64,000 nt of DNA from Bacillus_BA songklensis (GTDB lineage Bacteria > Bacillota > Bacilli > Bacillales > Bacillaceae_H): NCBI RefSeq assembly GCF_042649685.1, contig NZ_JBHRZT010000052.1:248001-312000 (forward strand). Reading direction: 5' to 3'. The position numbers and the translations under genes were made by a program. A model generated the notes under the pieces. The model had not been told where the DNA came from. It searched no databases and saw only the letters and a program-made list of their open reading frames with translations. Positions within the stretch are counted from its first letter, which is position 1. Every line of letters begins with the position of its first letter. Shown piece after piece: positions 16,557-25,331 of this stretch.

Positions 16557-17873
16557 TTATTTCTGTTCGTACGGTGTCTTGAAATGAACAAGTAGACCAA
16601 TCAGCGTAAAGACAAGTAAAGAAGATAGAGCAAGACGACTTGCCAAACTACCTGTATGAGCAAAAACAAGCGTGATAGTTCCGTAGACAACAGGGCCCAA
16701 AATCGCAGACACCTTACCCGAAAAAGCAAACAATCCGAAAAATTGCCCTCTTTTATGCGGTGGAGCAAGTTCGACGATAAGAGTTCTTGTGGTTACCCAC
16801 ATTGCCCCCAGCGCCACTCCAAACAAGCTTCCTGCGACCCAAAAGACCGTTGAATGAACAGCGGTAACAGCCAAGATTAAAGCGATGATTAATATGAGGG
16901 CAACATACGTAACCCCTTTTGCTGCTCCCGCTTTTTTCGTAACATAGCCGAAGGCGAAAGAGCCAATGATACTCGCCAGCGTGGAAACTAAATAGAGGAT
17001 AATAAACATATTTGTTGTAAAGCCGACGACGGCTTTTGCGTAAACCGCCATCATGGTAATCGTAGTGGCAATCGCATCATTTATAAAAAAATACGTTACC
17101 ATAAACAAAAAGATGGGCTTATAGCTTTTTATTTCCCGAAAAGTTTCCATAATTTCTCGATAGCCGCTTAAAAACGAAACGGAAACTGCTGAACTTTCCT
17201 CCCTTTGCTCCTTTTTTTCTTTTACCCAGAGCAAAAGGGGTAAGGTAAACAAAAAATAGAGGACAGCTGTCGGAATGAAAGCTTGGTGGAATTGGCCATC
17301 ACCTATAAATGGATAAACGAGGAGACCGACTAATGTTCCAATATAGCCGACGGCAACCCCGAATCCCGAGATGAGCGGCATATCTTCTTTGGCACCCAAA
17401 TCAGAAATCATCGTATCATAAAATATTAAGCTCGAATGATAGAAGAACTTCGCCAAGACAAATAACAAAATGACAAAAGCAAGAGAAAGAAAAGGGTCAC
17501 CCTGCCACAAAGCGGATAAACCCATCCCAACTGTGCATAATATTGATAAAAGAGCAAGAACGGAAAGAGGCCGTTTCTTTCTTCCTGTCTGATCGATCAT
17601 AACGCCAAAAAGGGGCGAAAACATAACAAGCAGCAAACTGGCAACGGCATTCGCATAGGAAATAAATGTACTTGCAATCTGGTTTAACTGATCATTTGTT
17701 CCGATTACTTCCTGTAAGTAAAAAGGAAAGAAAATGGTGGTAATGTTAGACGAAAAGATGGTATTAGCAAAGTCATACAGTGCCCACCCCAATACAGGAA
17801 ATGAAAAATATAAAGTAAAGGACGTACGTCTATTCCTGCTTCTTTCCGCCTCTTCTCTCCGAAGCTCACCCAT
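16557..17873 (-). CDS. MFS transporter of the UMF1/Atg22-like group
   Basis: The 438-residue protein has 12 predicted membrane helices and the group-specific opening GWALYDFANTIFSSNITTIFFPF. It also has the MFS loop MIDQTGRKKRPLS and a central cytoplasmic loop (EKKEQREESS). UMF1 members of Bacillus (such as YxiO) have no established substrate. It is divergently transcribed from a TetR regulator starting at 18120, which suggests local control. The start at 17873 follows AAAAGGGTG. Confidence 0.8.
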   Translation of the reverse strand: MGELRREEAERSRNRRTSFTLYFSFPVLGWALYDFANTIFSSNITTIFFPFYLQEVIGTNDQLNQIASTFISYANAVASLLLVMFSPLFGVMIDQTGRKKRPLSVLALLSILCTVGMGLSALWQGDPFLSLAFVILLFVLAKFFYHSSLIFYDTMISDLGAKEDMPLISGFGVAVGYIGTLVGLLVYPFIGDGQFHQAFIPTAVLYFLFTLPLLLWVKEKKEQREESSAVSVSFLSGYREIMETFREIKSYKPIFLFMVTYFFINDAIATTITMMAVYAKAVVGFTTNMFIILYLVSTLASIIGSFAFGYVTKKAGAAKGVTYVALILIIALILAVTAVHSTVFWVAGSLFGVALGAMWVTTRTLIVELAPPHKRGQFFGLFAFSGKVSAILGPVVYGTITLVFAHTGSLASRLALSSLLVFTLIGLLVHFKTPYEQK

Positions 17874-18119
17874 ATTGTCACACCCTTTTACGCATTTCTA
17901 TGTTTACTTCCATATATATCACTTTAAGTCCTGTTCCTTTACAAAAAATTCACATCCTATTTCAATATGAATTTTTTGCTATTTGAAGGCCGCTCATTTC
18001 AGTGCAATCATTTCTATGTTATCGAAAAACTAGAAAGATACACAGACCATCGACCTGCCGCCTATGGTTTTTATATAACTAAACTTTAAAAGGCCTTTAT
18101 CCGAGGTGAATAACTAACT

Positions 18120-18716
18120 ATGAGAAGAGAACAACAAAAGGAATTGACAAGGAAGCTGCTGGAGGACACGGCTATCCGCTTATTTCAAAAACAAGGCTTT
18201 GCTAAAACAACTGTTTCACAAATTACATCGCAAGCAGGAGTCGCTAAAGGTACATTTTTTAATTATTTTACATCGAAAGAAGCTGTTCTCCACACAATTC
18301 GTGAGCAACAATTGCAATATATGATACAAGAAGCGGAAAACATCATTCAACAGAATGGAAATATTGCAGAAGGGTTATGTAACCTGCTGGAAAAGATAGT
18401 GGTTCGATACGAAAAAGCAGGCCGTACTCTTTGCCGTTCTCTTTTTCATGTTCTTATAACTGATGATGATTTTCAGGGGAAAGAGTTGTTGCAGTCCAAA
18501 AAGTTTAAAGAACAGCTTATTCGCCTTTTTGACGAAGGAAAGCGGAAAGAGGAATTTATCCGGGAAATTAGTTCAGAACAAATGGCTTTGGCTATTCTGC
18601 ACCATTTTTTTGGCATACTATTTTATTGGTGTACTGATGAAGAGTCTGTATCACTAACCCATTTAATCAGCTCATCCATATCCTTATTTTTTCATGGAAT
18701 TTTGAGCAGTAAGTAG
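18120..18716 (+). CDS. TetR/AcrR-family transcriptional regulator
   Basis: The 198-residue protein has an N-terminal TetR helix-turn-helix (about 10-55: AIRLFQKQGFAKTTVSQITS, then AGVAKGTFFNYF). The C-terminal ligand-binding domain is unassigned. It is divergent from the UMF1 transporter, with 246 bp between them, the typical place for a shared operator. I saw no clear palindrome there. The inducer is unknown. Confidence 0.85.
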   Translation: MRREQQKELTRKLLEDTAIRLFQKQGFAKTTVSQITSQAGVAKGTFFNYFTSKEAVLHTIREQQLQYMIQEAENIIQQNGNIAEGLCNLLEKIVVRYEKAGRTLCRSLFHVLITDDDFQGKELLQSKKFKEQLIRLFDEGKRKEEFIREISSEQMALAILHHFFGILFYWCTDEESVSLTHLISSSISLFFHGILSSK

Positions 18717-18785
18717 TAAACCTTACCCTGTCATTTAAAGAAAACGCTCACAATTAATTGAAAAGTAGGAATGTATTCCAAAATC

Positions 18786-18850
18786 TAGACGCCCTGAAAA
18801 AAAAGGACTATACTACGCATTGAATTGAGTACCGCTTTTTTCAATTCAAT
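18786..18850 (+). promoter_or_regulatory. Promoter and 5' stem-loop before the 65-residue protein gene
   Basis: TAGACG (18786-18791), a 17-bp spacer and TATACT (18809-18814) form a moderate promoter. ATTGAATTGA (18819-18828) and TCAATTCAAT (18841-18850) form a perfect 10-bp inverted repeat with a 12-base spacer at the predicted RNA 5' end. This repeats the plan seen for ykyB. Confidence 0.45.
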
Positions 18851-18874
18851 AACATTAAAGAAGGTGCGCTGGCA

Positions 18875-19072
18875 ATGAAAGGTTCTGTCATTTTATTCCG
18901 CAACAATAATGAGATGACAATCTTAGAAAATGTAGACAAATCCGTTTACCAAGAGATTCAAAAACAGACTGGTAAAGACCAATGTGTGATCATGTTGGAC
19001 AATCATACTGTTGATTTGGGATGTGTAGCTGCTCCAGTCTACTGGCGTGAAGGTATTGTTTATACAGATTAA
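18875..19072 (+). CDS. Hypothetical small protein
   Basis: The 65-residue protein starts at 18875 after AGAAGGTG. It has a beta-rich N-terminus (SVILFRNNNEMTILENV), a short helix and a C-terminal hydrophobic strand (LGCVAAPVYWREGIVYTD). No family is recognised. It has its own promoter with a 5' stem-loop and a strong terminator, so it is expressed as a single gene. Confidence 0.6.
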   Translation: MKGSVILFRNNNEMTILENVDKSVYQEIQKQTGKDQCVIMLDNHTVDLGCVAAPVYWREGIVYTD

Positions 19073-19132
19073 AAAAGAAAGTACCGGTAATTTGTTCTAT
19101 TGCCTTAGGAGAATAATTGCCACTTCATTAAG

Positions 19133-19182
19133 AAAGCTGAATTGAAAGGTGTGCCCATTACACCTTTCAATTCAGCTTTTTT
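19133..19182 (+). terminator. Intrinsic terminator
   Basis: AAGCTGAATTGAAAGGTGT and ACACCTTTCAATTCAGCTT form a near-perfect stem with a short CCCATT-type loop and a trailing T-run. It ends the transcript of the 65-residue protein gene. Confidence 0.85.
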
Positions 19183-19273
19183 ATCTTCTTGGCTTGATTA
19201 AACAATCATGTTGATTTTTAGTATGTCGGGCTCATTCGTGCGAAATCATTGTTTTATCCCAATTTTAACATAG

Positions 19274-19747
19274 CTATCTTCTTAAATAATAAATGTAATC
19301 CGTTGAAACAGAACGATAACCTTGCTGGTGCAGCATGGCAGTAATATTTCCTCTGTGATATGTCCCATGATTGACTAGATGGTGAATCAAATCCATGACA
19401 TTGTTTTGGAACATCTCTTTTCGGCTGTTTGAATAGGAAACGACGTAATTGTGGTCTATTGTTTGGAGGTATGTTCTCATTTCTTGATACAGCTTCTTCA
19501 TTTCATCGCCTATTGCTTCTGCTGTATTCATCGGTTTCTCTTCTTGTACCGCTTCTCTATTTCCTTTTATTCGTTCAAACCAAAGACGATCTACCGCCAC
19601 CATATGGCTAAACGTATCCTTTATAGACGGAAACACACTTTGGATATTGGCTTGGTACACATCTTGAGGTAAATTCCCTATATGATGAACCAACTCCAAA
19701 TTCCCCCATTGGTGGTAGGCAAATAAATGAAGCATCCGTTCTGTCAC
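19274..19747 (-). CDS. DinB-family protein
   Basis: The 157-residue helical-bundle protein of the DinB/YfiT type carries three candidate metal-ligand histidines: one in FSHMVAVDRLWFERI (about residue 48) and two in HHLVNHGTYHRGN (about 127-135). These proteins bind a divalent metal. Some are bacillithiol- or mycothiol-dependent transferases, but most are uncharacterised. The start at 19747 has only a weak GGGGAAATGG signal. The CorA remnant lies 13 bp upstream. Confidence 0.85.
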   Translation of the reverse strand: MTERMLHLFAYHQWGNLELVHHIGNLPQDVYQANIQSVFPSIKDTFSHMVAVDRLWFERIKGNREAVQEEKPMNTAEAIGDEMKKLYQEMRTYLQTIDHNYVVSYSNSRKEMFQNNVMDLIHHLVNHGTYHRGNITAMLHQQGYRSVSTDYIYYLRR

Positions 19748-19760
19748 ATTCCATTTCCCC

Positions 19761-20051
19761 TTATCGTTTTGATTTTTTATTAACGCGAAACCATCCTTTG
19801 CGCTGAAACCGTATCGTCATGCCGATGGCAAGCAGCCGCATAATTCCTAATACGACAAAATAACTATATTTTCCTTTTAGCTCTGGCATGTTTTCAAAAT
19901 TCATCCCATAAATTCCGGCGATAAAAGTTAAAGGGATGAAGATGGTCGGAATAACGGTTAATGTCATCATCACCCGATTCACTCGATCTGAATTGATGGA
20001 TATATCGCATTTCACTTCTCCATTTGTTTTAATGGCACATGTACGAATCAT
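19761..20051 (-). pseudogene. corA: Remnant of CorA-type Mg2+ transporter (C-terminal part only)
   Basis: The frame encodes 96 residues, of which about the last 78 match the CorA C-terminus: VMMTLTVIPTIFIPLTFIAG, the ion-selectivity signature YGMNFENMPEL, and the second membrane helix ending in QRKGWF. A full CorA has about 315 residues. The N-terminal cytoplasmic funnel is absent, and none of it is visible in the 165 bp upstream. The first 18 or so residues do not look CorA-like. It is most likely decayed, although expression of a two-helix peptide cannot be excluded. Confidence 0.75.
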
Positions 20052-20217
20052 AAAATCTCCACTTCTTTGGGAACTGATTTATTATAGTTACCTTTTCCCC
20101 TTTTTCTGTAATGAAAACGCAACAAAAAATTCGAACATAATGGGATTAATTATGAGCAATCGGGGTAAATACGAAGTAAGTTGGCTCCGTCATAAAAATC
20201 TGAAAGGAGAATTTATT

Positions 20218-20454
20218 ATGAAACAATATGATGGTAAATCAAAAACAACCAATCAAATGGATGTGTACCAAACATTAAAAACAAAGTTTTATGAAAAAGA
20301 AGCGGCCTCACTGCTTGACACCCTCACCTACTCTTTCAATAAAAAGCATTTGCAATCTTTAATCGACAAATCGCTCGACAAAGGGGATAAACAAGCATTT
20401 ATTCAGTACAGTATCCTGTATAACGAGTTATTGGAAAACAAACTTTGTAACTAA
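20218..20454 (+). CDS. Small IDEAL-domain protein
   Basis: The 78-residue protein starts at 20218 after GAAAGGAG. The C-terminal half fits the IDEAL domain (about residues 38-75: LTYSFNKKHLQSLIDKSLDK then FIQYSILYNEL). This short motif is found in Bacillus proteins such as YpiB and in some ComK-like and adaptor contexts. Its function is unclear, probably protein binding. A strong terminator follows directly. Confidence 0.75.
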   Translation: MKQYDGKSKTTNQMDVYQTLKTKFYEKEAASLLDTLTYSFNKKHLQSLIDKSLDKGDKQAFIQYSILYNELLENKLCN

Positions 20455-20455
20455 T

Positions 20456-20491
20456 AAAAAGAGCTCTTTTGCCGTTGCAAGAGCTCTTTTT
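20456..20491 (+). terminator. Terminator after the IDEAL-domain gene
   Basis: AAAAAGAGCTC and GAGCTCTTTTT pair around a 13-base spacer and end in a T-run. The gap from here to patA (20492-20694) shows no other feature. Confidence 0.85.
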
Positions 20492-20694
20492 GTTTATCTT
20501 TTTATCATGGTTAACTTCCGTTTGGCAAATTAGGAGATTATCCTTCTAAATCAAAATTCACACTAAGTTTTGAAGCAGCTTTATCGTGAATGACCTCTCC
20601 TATCGGCCCTACAGTCTAGTTAAAGAAGGGGACTTCTTTCGCAAGTGTGTTAAAATGGGTTCAAGTATGCAATGAAATGGAAGGATGACTACAT

Positions 20695-21849
20695 ATGGAA
20701 CACCTTATCAACGAACGCGTCAAGAGCATTCAAATCTCAGGGATTCGAACATTCTTTAATATGGTTTCCCGGTACGAAGATGTAATCTCCCTTACAATCG
20801 GACAACCTGATTTTCCGACGCCATCTCATGTAAAGGATGCCGGAAAACAAGCGATTGATCAAAACTTGACCTCTTATACGCATAATGCCGGGTTATTGGA
20901 ACTGCGGGAAGCGTCTGCGCGGTTCGTCAACGAACAATATGGTTTATCCTATGCTCCCGAATCGGAAGTCATCGTCACAACAGGAGCGAGCGAAGCTATC
21001 GATGTGACATTTCGGACAATTTTATCCGAGGGATGTGAAGTCATTCTGCCGGGTCCTGTCTACCCAGGATATGAGCCCATTATTCGCCTTTGCGGCGCCA
21101 AGCCGGTCCATGCCGATACAACCAAAAGCGGCTTTCGCCTAACAGCGGACTTAATTAAGCGGCACTTAACGGAACACACCCGCTGCATCGTTCTTCCTTA
21201 TCCATCAAATCCAACGGGTGTTACTTTATTAAAGGATGAACTAAATGATATCGCTGCCCTGTTAGAAAAGCGGGACATTTTTATCTTATCCGATGAAATT
21301 TACAGCGAGCTCGTGTTTAACGGCAAGCATGAATCAATTGCCACCATTCCTTCTATGAGAGACAAAACAATTGTCATCAATGGTTTATCCAAATCTCATT
21401 CTATGACAGGATGGCGCATTGGTTTTATTTTTGCACCTGAAAACATCAGCCGCCATATTTTAAAGGTTCATCAGTATAATGTTACATGCGCTTCTTCTGT
21501 TTCCCAAACAGCGGCGATTTCTGCCTTGACAATTGGCCGGCAGGACCCCGTAAAAATGAAAGGGGAATATGAAAAACGCATGAATTATGTATATGAACGG
21601 CTTGTGCATATGGGATTTGAGGCCGAAAAACCAAATGGGGCCTTTTACATCTTCCCTTCAATCAGCCCGTTCCATCAAAGCTCCTTTGAATTCGCTCTAG
21701 AGCTTGTGGAAAAAGCCGGTGTCGCCCTTGTACCCGGCAGCGCTTTTTCATCTTTGGGTGAGGGATATGTTCGCCTTTCTTATGCGTATTCCATGGACCT
21801 GCTTTCTGAGGCACTCGATCGAATGGAGAATTATCTGAGCAACCGTTGA
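20695..21849 (+). CDS. patA: PatA, N-acetyl-LL-diaminopimelate aminotransferase type
   Basis: The 384-residue class I/II PLP aminotransferase has the PLP lysine in GLSKSHSMTGWRIGF (about residue 231), plus PSNPTGV, SDEIYSEL, and a final SYAYSMD motif. Length and sequence match B. subtilis PatA, which acts in the acetylated branch of lysine/diaminopimelate synthesis. Related aromatic aminotransferases are the main alternative. The ykwC gene lies nearby as in B. subtilis. The start follows GGAAGGATG. Confidence 0.85.
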   Translation: MEHLINERVKSIQISGIRTFFNMVSRYEDVISLTIGQPDFPTPSHVKDAGKQAIDQNLTSYTHNAGLLELREASARFVNEQYGLSYAPESEVIVTTGASEAIDVTFRTILSEGCEVILPGPVYPGYEPIIRLCGAKPVHADTTKSGFRLTADLIKRHLTEHTRCIVLPYPSNPTGVTLLKDELNDIAALLEKRDIFILSDEIYSELVFNGKHESIATIPSMRDKTIVINGLSKSHSMTGWRIGFIFAPENISRHILKVHQYNVTCASSVSQTAAISALTIGRQDPVKMKGEYEKRMNYVYERLVHMGFEAEKPNGAFYIFPSISPFHQSSFEFALELVEKAGVALVPGSAFSSLGEGYVRLSYAYSMDLLSEALDRMENYLSNR

Positions 21850-21895
21850 CTTATCACTTATCATCCTTAATATGTCCTTAGACAAGCTTCAAACA

Positions 21896-21935
21896 AAAAG
21901 AGACTCCCTGCAAGGTTAGGGGAGTCTCTTTTTGT
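21896..21935. terminator. Terminator between patA and the convergent 60-residue gene
   Basis: AAAAAGAGACTCCC and GGGAGTCTCTTTTT form a near-perfect stem with A- and T-runs on both sides, suitable for both convergent transcripts. Confidence 0.85.
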
Positions 21936-22118
21936 TTATAAACCGCCTTTATATTTACCGTCGTTTTTAGGGGCTTTTTCTTTTTTTGCTTTATCATTAT
22001 GGATCTTGTTTGCATCAGTACTTCCGAATTCGTGGCTGAATTCAGAATCGATCACTGCTGAATCAAAACCTTTTTTATTTTTTTGATCAGCATCGTTCTT
22101 TTTTGTACGCTTTGCCAT
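21936..22118 (-). CDS. Small highly charged protein, possibly spore-related
   Basis: The 60-residue protein starts at 22118 after AAAAGGAGTG. It is very rich in Lys, Asp and Asn and has no hydrophobic segment, so it is likely disordered and soluble. A central SEFSHEFGSTDAN stretch loosely recalls small spore proteins with EF(S/A)xE motifs, such as the YfhD or SASP groups, but this is weak. No firm family. Confidence 0.6.
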   Translation of the reverse strand: MAKRTKKNDADQKNKKGFDSAVIDSEFSHEFGSTDANKIHNDKAKKEKAPKNDGKYKGGL

Positions 22119-22207
22119 TTGCCAACACTCCTTTTACAAGTTCGGTGCATAGTTAGTGTAAGGCAAAAGAAAGCTTTTTATGAGAGACAGTATTCACTAC
22201 AAGCCCC

Positions 22208-23077
22208 TTATTTATACAACTTGTAAAGAGCCTGTGTTCCGCTGTTTTCTTCTCCATTTTGTACAAGTGTGTCATAGAGTGATTTAGCCAGGGCCAATCC
22301 AGGGGTTTCCATCCCCATGGCTTTGGCTTCTTCCAGGGCAATGCCCATATCTTTAATGAAGTGCTTGATATAAAATCCCGGCTCAAAATCACCTTCAATC
22401 ATCCGAGGGGCTAAATTACTCAGCGACCAGCTTCCTGCCGCTCCGGCAGAAATGGATTTCAGTACTTTTTCGGGCCTTAACCCCGCTTTTTCCGCATAAA
22501 CGATTGCTTCCGAAACTCCCATCATATTAGAAGCGATAGCAATTTGGTTACACATTTTCGTATGTTGTCCTGCTCCTGCCTCTCCCTGAAGAATGACATT
22601 CTTTCCTAAAACATGGAGAATAGATCGGCAATCGTTGAATGCTTCTTCGTCTCCTCCAACCATGATCGTCAGTGTGGCGTGACGCGCTCCTACATCTCCC
22701 CCCGAAACTGGAGCATCCAATGAATACACGCTGCGCTTTTTCGCTTCTTCATGAATCTTCTTAGCCAAGGTTGGAGTAGAAGTCGTCATATCAATCAAGT
22801 ATGTACCTGGTTTGGAATGGTTCAACAGGCCGTCCTTCCCTAAATAAATTTCTTCAACATCACGGGGATAACCGACCATTGTAATAATGACATCAGCATC
22901 TGCCGCTAATTGTGCCGGGCTTTCTTTCCAAATAGCCCCTTCATCCAATATATCGATGGCCTTTTCTTTTGTTCTTGTGTACACAAACAGCGGATATCCT
23001 GCTTTTAGCAAGTGGCGTGCCATGCTTTTTCCCATTACGCCGGTACCTATAAAACCTATTTTCGTTTCTCCGTTCAT
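22208..23077 (-). CDS. ykwC: YkwC, beta-hydroxyacid dehydrogenase family
   Basis: The 289-residue protein starts FIGTGVMGKSMARHLLKAG, the NAD(P)-binding fold of the 3-hydroxyisobutyrate/tartronate-semialdehyde dehydrogenase family. It also has the substrate motif DAPVSGGDVGAR, the catalytic Lys region GQHTKMCNQI, and KDMGIALEEA near the end. It matches B. subtilis YkwC, whose substrate is not settled, and patA is adjacent in both. The start at 23077 follows GGGAGAAGG. Confidence 0.88.
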   Translation of the reverse strand: MNGETKIGFIGTGVMGKSMARHLLKAGYPLFVYTRTKEKAIDILDEGAIWKESPAQLAADADVIITMVGYPRDVEEIYLGKDGLLNHSKPGTYLIDMTTSTPTLAKKIHEEAKKRSVYSLDAPVSGGDVGARHATLTIMVGGDEEAFNDCRSILHVLGKNVILQGEAGAGQHTKMCNQIAIASNMMGVSEAIVYAEKAGLRPEKVLKSISAGAAGSWSLSNLAPRMIEGDFEPGFYIKHFIKDMGIALEEAKAMGMETPGLALAKSLYDTLVQNGEENSGTQALYKLYK

Positions 23078-23290
23078 TCTACCTTCTCCCCTTTACCGTT
23101 TGTTCTTATTGTACTTCACATGAGAGAAGGAATGAAAGTAAAATGAGTTGTAACACACTGCGAAAACGTCCCGTTTAAAAAACGTGTAAAAAGACTGCGA
23201 ATGCCCTTTTTCTATCGACCAGGACCTGTTCTTTAGCGGAAACATTCATCTGGGAAAAACAAATCAATTTACGATAAAAAACAAAATAAA

Positions 23291-23368
23291 TGCAAGAAAT
23301 GGCTGCTCCTAATGCAGACTAATCATATCACTTGCATTTTTGTTCTTCATTTAATAGAATTTCTTGCA
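23291..23368. promoter_or_regulatory. Spaced inverted repeat upstream of the nitroreductase
   Basis: TGCAAGAAAT (23291-23300) and ATTTCTTGCA (23359-23368) are a perfect 10-bp inverted pair 58 bp apart. A TTGCATTTT-type partial copy lies between them. B. subtilis yodC is controlled by redox-sensing YodB and CatR, but this is not their known site. Either looping operators or an RNA stem would fit. Confidence 0.35.
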
Positions 23369-23444
23369 TGCAGGTTGCTGCTCTTTAGTTGTGACCACTG
23401 TAAAACGAATTCACTACTTTCATTTACATATAGGAGGCTACAGC

Positions 23445-24056
23445 ATGACAAAAGATTTTTTCGAGATTGTGAACGAACGCGCATCTGTCAGACACTATGA
23501 TGCGTCTGTAAAATTATCCAAGGAAGAAGTAACAGAGCTGTTGGAGGCAACTGGTAAATCTCCATCAGCATGGAACCTTCAACACTGGAACTACATAGTG
23601 TTTTTAAGTAATGAAGCGAAAGAACGCCTATTGCCTATCGGTTATAATCAAAAACAAATCGTCGAGGCTGGAGCGGTAGTGGCCATCTTAGGTGATTTAG
23701 AGGCTAACAAAAACACAGATAAGGTTTACAATCCACTTGTAGAAGCAGGACATATGACCCCTGAAATAAAAGATGTATTAGCAGGACAAATTGACGCGGC
23801 TTACCAAAACCCTGTATATGCCCGCGATGCTGCGTTCAGTAACGCATCGCTTGCTGCCATGACGCTGATGCTTGCAGCGAAGGCGAAAGGCTATGATACA
23901 TGTGCAATGGGGGGCTTTAATGTTCAGCGGTTTATTGAGGAATTCAAAGTACCTGAACGTTATATTCCCATTATGCTAATTTCAGTCGGTAAAGCAGCCA
24001 AACCGGCTCATGCCAGTGCAAGGCTTTCTGTCGATGAGCTGGCAACATTCCTATAA
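23445..24056 (+). CDS. yodC: YodC-type NAD(P)H nitroreductase
   Basis: The 203-residue protein starts at 23445 after ATAGGAGG. Flavin-binding motifs of the nitroreductase family are seen: ERASVRHYD at the N-terminus, SPSAWNLQHWNYIVF, AGAVVAILGDLEAN, and GYDTCAMGGFN. It closely resembles B. subtilis YodC in length and sequence; that protein belongs to the diamide/quinone stress response and is an FMN enzyme. The open frame extends upstream but lacks a ribosome-binding site. Confidence 0.85.
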   Translation: MTKDFFEIVNERASVRHYDASVKLSKEEVTELLEATGKSPSAWNLQHWNYIVFLSNEAKERLLPIGYNQKQIVEAGAVVAILGDLEANKNTDKVYNPLVEAGHMTPEIKDVLAGQIDAAYQNPVYARDAAFSNASLAAMTLMLAAKAKGYDTCAMGGFNVQRFIEEFKVPERYIPIMLISVGKAAKPAHASARLSVDELATFL

Positions 24057-24066
24057 GACCCATTAT

Positions 24067-24098
24067 AAAAACACGCTCCAGATCTGGAGCGTGTTTTT
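24067..24098. terminator. Bidirectional terminator
   Basis: AAAAACACGCTCCAGA and TCTGGAGCGTGTTTTT make a perfect 32-bp palindrome between convergent yodC and the SDR gene. Confidence 0.85.
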
Positions 24099-24882
24099 AT
24101 ATGGACTTTACCATACCGCCGTCAACTAAGAACGAGTTGCCTGTCATGTATGTATTCGCCCCAGATACTAAAAATGCAACAACTTTAGCGAACTCTTCAG
24201 GTTCTCCGTAACGGCCAAGAGAAATCGTGGATTTCACTTTCTCTTTAACTTCTTCTTTGGAGATTCCCTCATTTTTGGCACTGATTTGATCAAGCTGTTC
24301 TACACGTTCTGTAGCAATTCGCCCAGGCGCCACAGTGTTAACTAAAATGTTATACTCTCCCAATTCTTGAGACAATGTTTTCGTTAACCCCACAATTCCT
24401 GTACGGAACGTGTTGGATAATACCAAACCAGGAATCGGCTCTTTAATGGAGGAAGAAGCAATGTTAATGATATGACCGCCTCGCTTCTTCATATATGGCA
24501 GCACTTCTCGAATCGTGCGAATATAACTCAGCAAGTTCAATTCAAATGCGTCCTGCCAGTCGTCGTCCGTTAATGATTCAATGTTCCCCGCTTTCGGCCC
24601 GCCGGCATTGTTGACTAAAATATCAACCGTCCCAAAATATTCAATGGTTCGTTTTACGACCATTTGAATAGATTCTTTTTGCGTTACATCCGCAATGGTA
24701 TAGACTGCTTTTCCGTCTGCTAAAGAAGACAACTCTTCCGCTGTTGCACGCAGCTTTTCTTCAGATCGGCTTGCAAGCATTACGTTTACACCCTCTTTAA
24801 TAAGCTGTACGGCAATTGCCTTACCAAGCCCCTGGCTTGAAGCTAATACAATAGCCGTTTTTCCTTTTAGCTGTAAGTCCAT
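24097..24882 (-). CDS. Atypical SDR oxidoreductase lacking the usual Tyr-Lys pair
   Basis: The 261-residue protein is started at 24882 after GGTGGGAAC. A Rossmann motif (LASSQGLGKAIA) and NNAGGPKAG are present, as are the conserved Ser (NIASSSIKEP) and a C-terminal VDGGMV. Where most short-chain dehydrogenases have YxxxK, this protein reads SNTFR: Tyr becomes Ser and Lys becomes Arg when GIVGLTK is aligned with the usual GVVGLTK. It therefore belongs to a divergent SDR subgroup. Activity and substrate cannot be stated. Confidence 0.8.
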   Translation of the reverse strand: MDLQLKGKTAIVLASSQGLGKAIAVQLIKEGVNVMLASRSEEKLRATAEELSSLADGKAVYTIADVTQKESIQMVVKRTIEYFGTVDILVNNAGGPKAGNIESLTDDDWQDAFELNLLSYIRTIREVLPYMKKRGGHIINIASSSIKEPIPGLVLSNTFRTGIVGLTKTLSQELGEYNILVNTVAPGRIATERVEQLDQISAKNEGISKEEVKEKVKSTISLGRYGEPEEFAKVVAFLVSGANTYMTGNSFLVDGGMVKSI

Positions 24883-24929
24883 CGTTTTGTTCCCACCTTT
24901 TCTTTGTGATTCTATCATTCAATTTACCA

Positions 24930-25331
24930 TGAAAAAGAAAGCTTGCCTATGAAAGTTTTGTTTATTTCGAATCTTTCTGCTTCTTGGAGACCGATTTTTT
25001 ACTCCCGGCAAGGGATATCTTCCTAGTAAAATTTGCTCCTCTGTGCTCCCTTTAAATATTTCCTCCACATTTTGACGTTACCCCGTCGGCATTGTCCGCG
25101 GCTACCTGAAAGATGAGAAGTCCCGTGATTGTGCAGCCCTGATGGAATGACGCAATCCGTTTAAATCAAAACATTAAAAGAGGGTGCCCCAAGTACAAAG
25201 AATATACTTTTGGGACACCCCCTGCGATGGACCGTCATTAAAAATCCAGGTAAATCAAGCGTTGCGGTGATGGCCCGTCACAGAAAAAATGGATGCTTAC
25301 CGTCATCTGGAGGCTTTTGAGTCAGCCCCTT
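24930..25331. repeat. Gene-free stretch with hairpins and degenerate family B copies
   Basis: No gene is seen between the SDR gene and the next stop codon. The region holds a hairpin beginning GGGTGCCCCAAG and ending CTTTTGGGACACCC (25181-25222). Two degenerate family B-like units follow (GATGGACCGTCATTAAAAA and GGCCCGTCACAGAAAAAAT). The final GAGTCAGCCCC resembles the family B linker. Confidence 0.5.
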
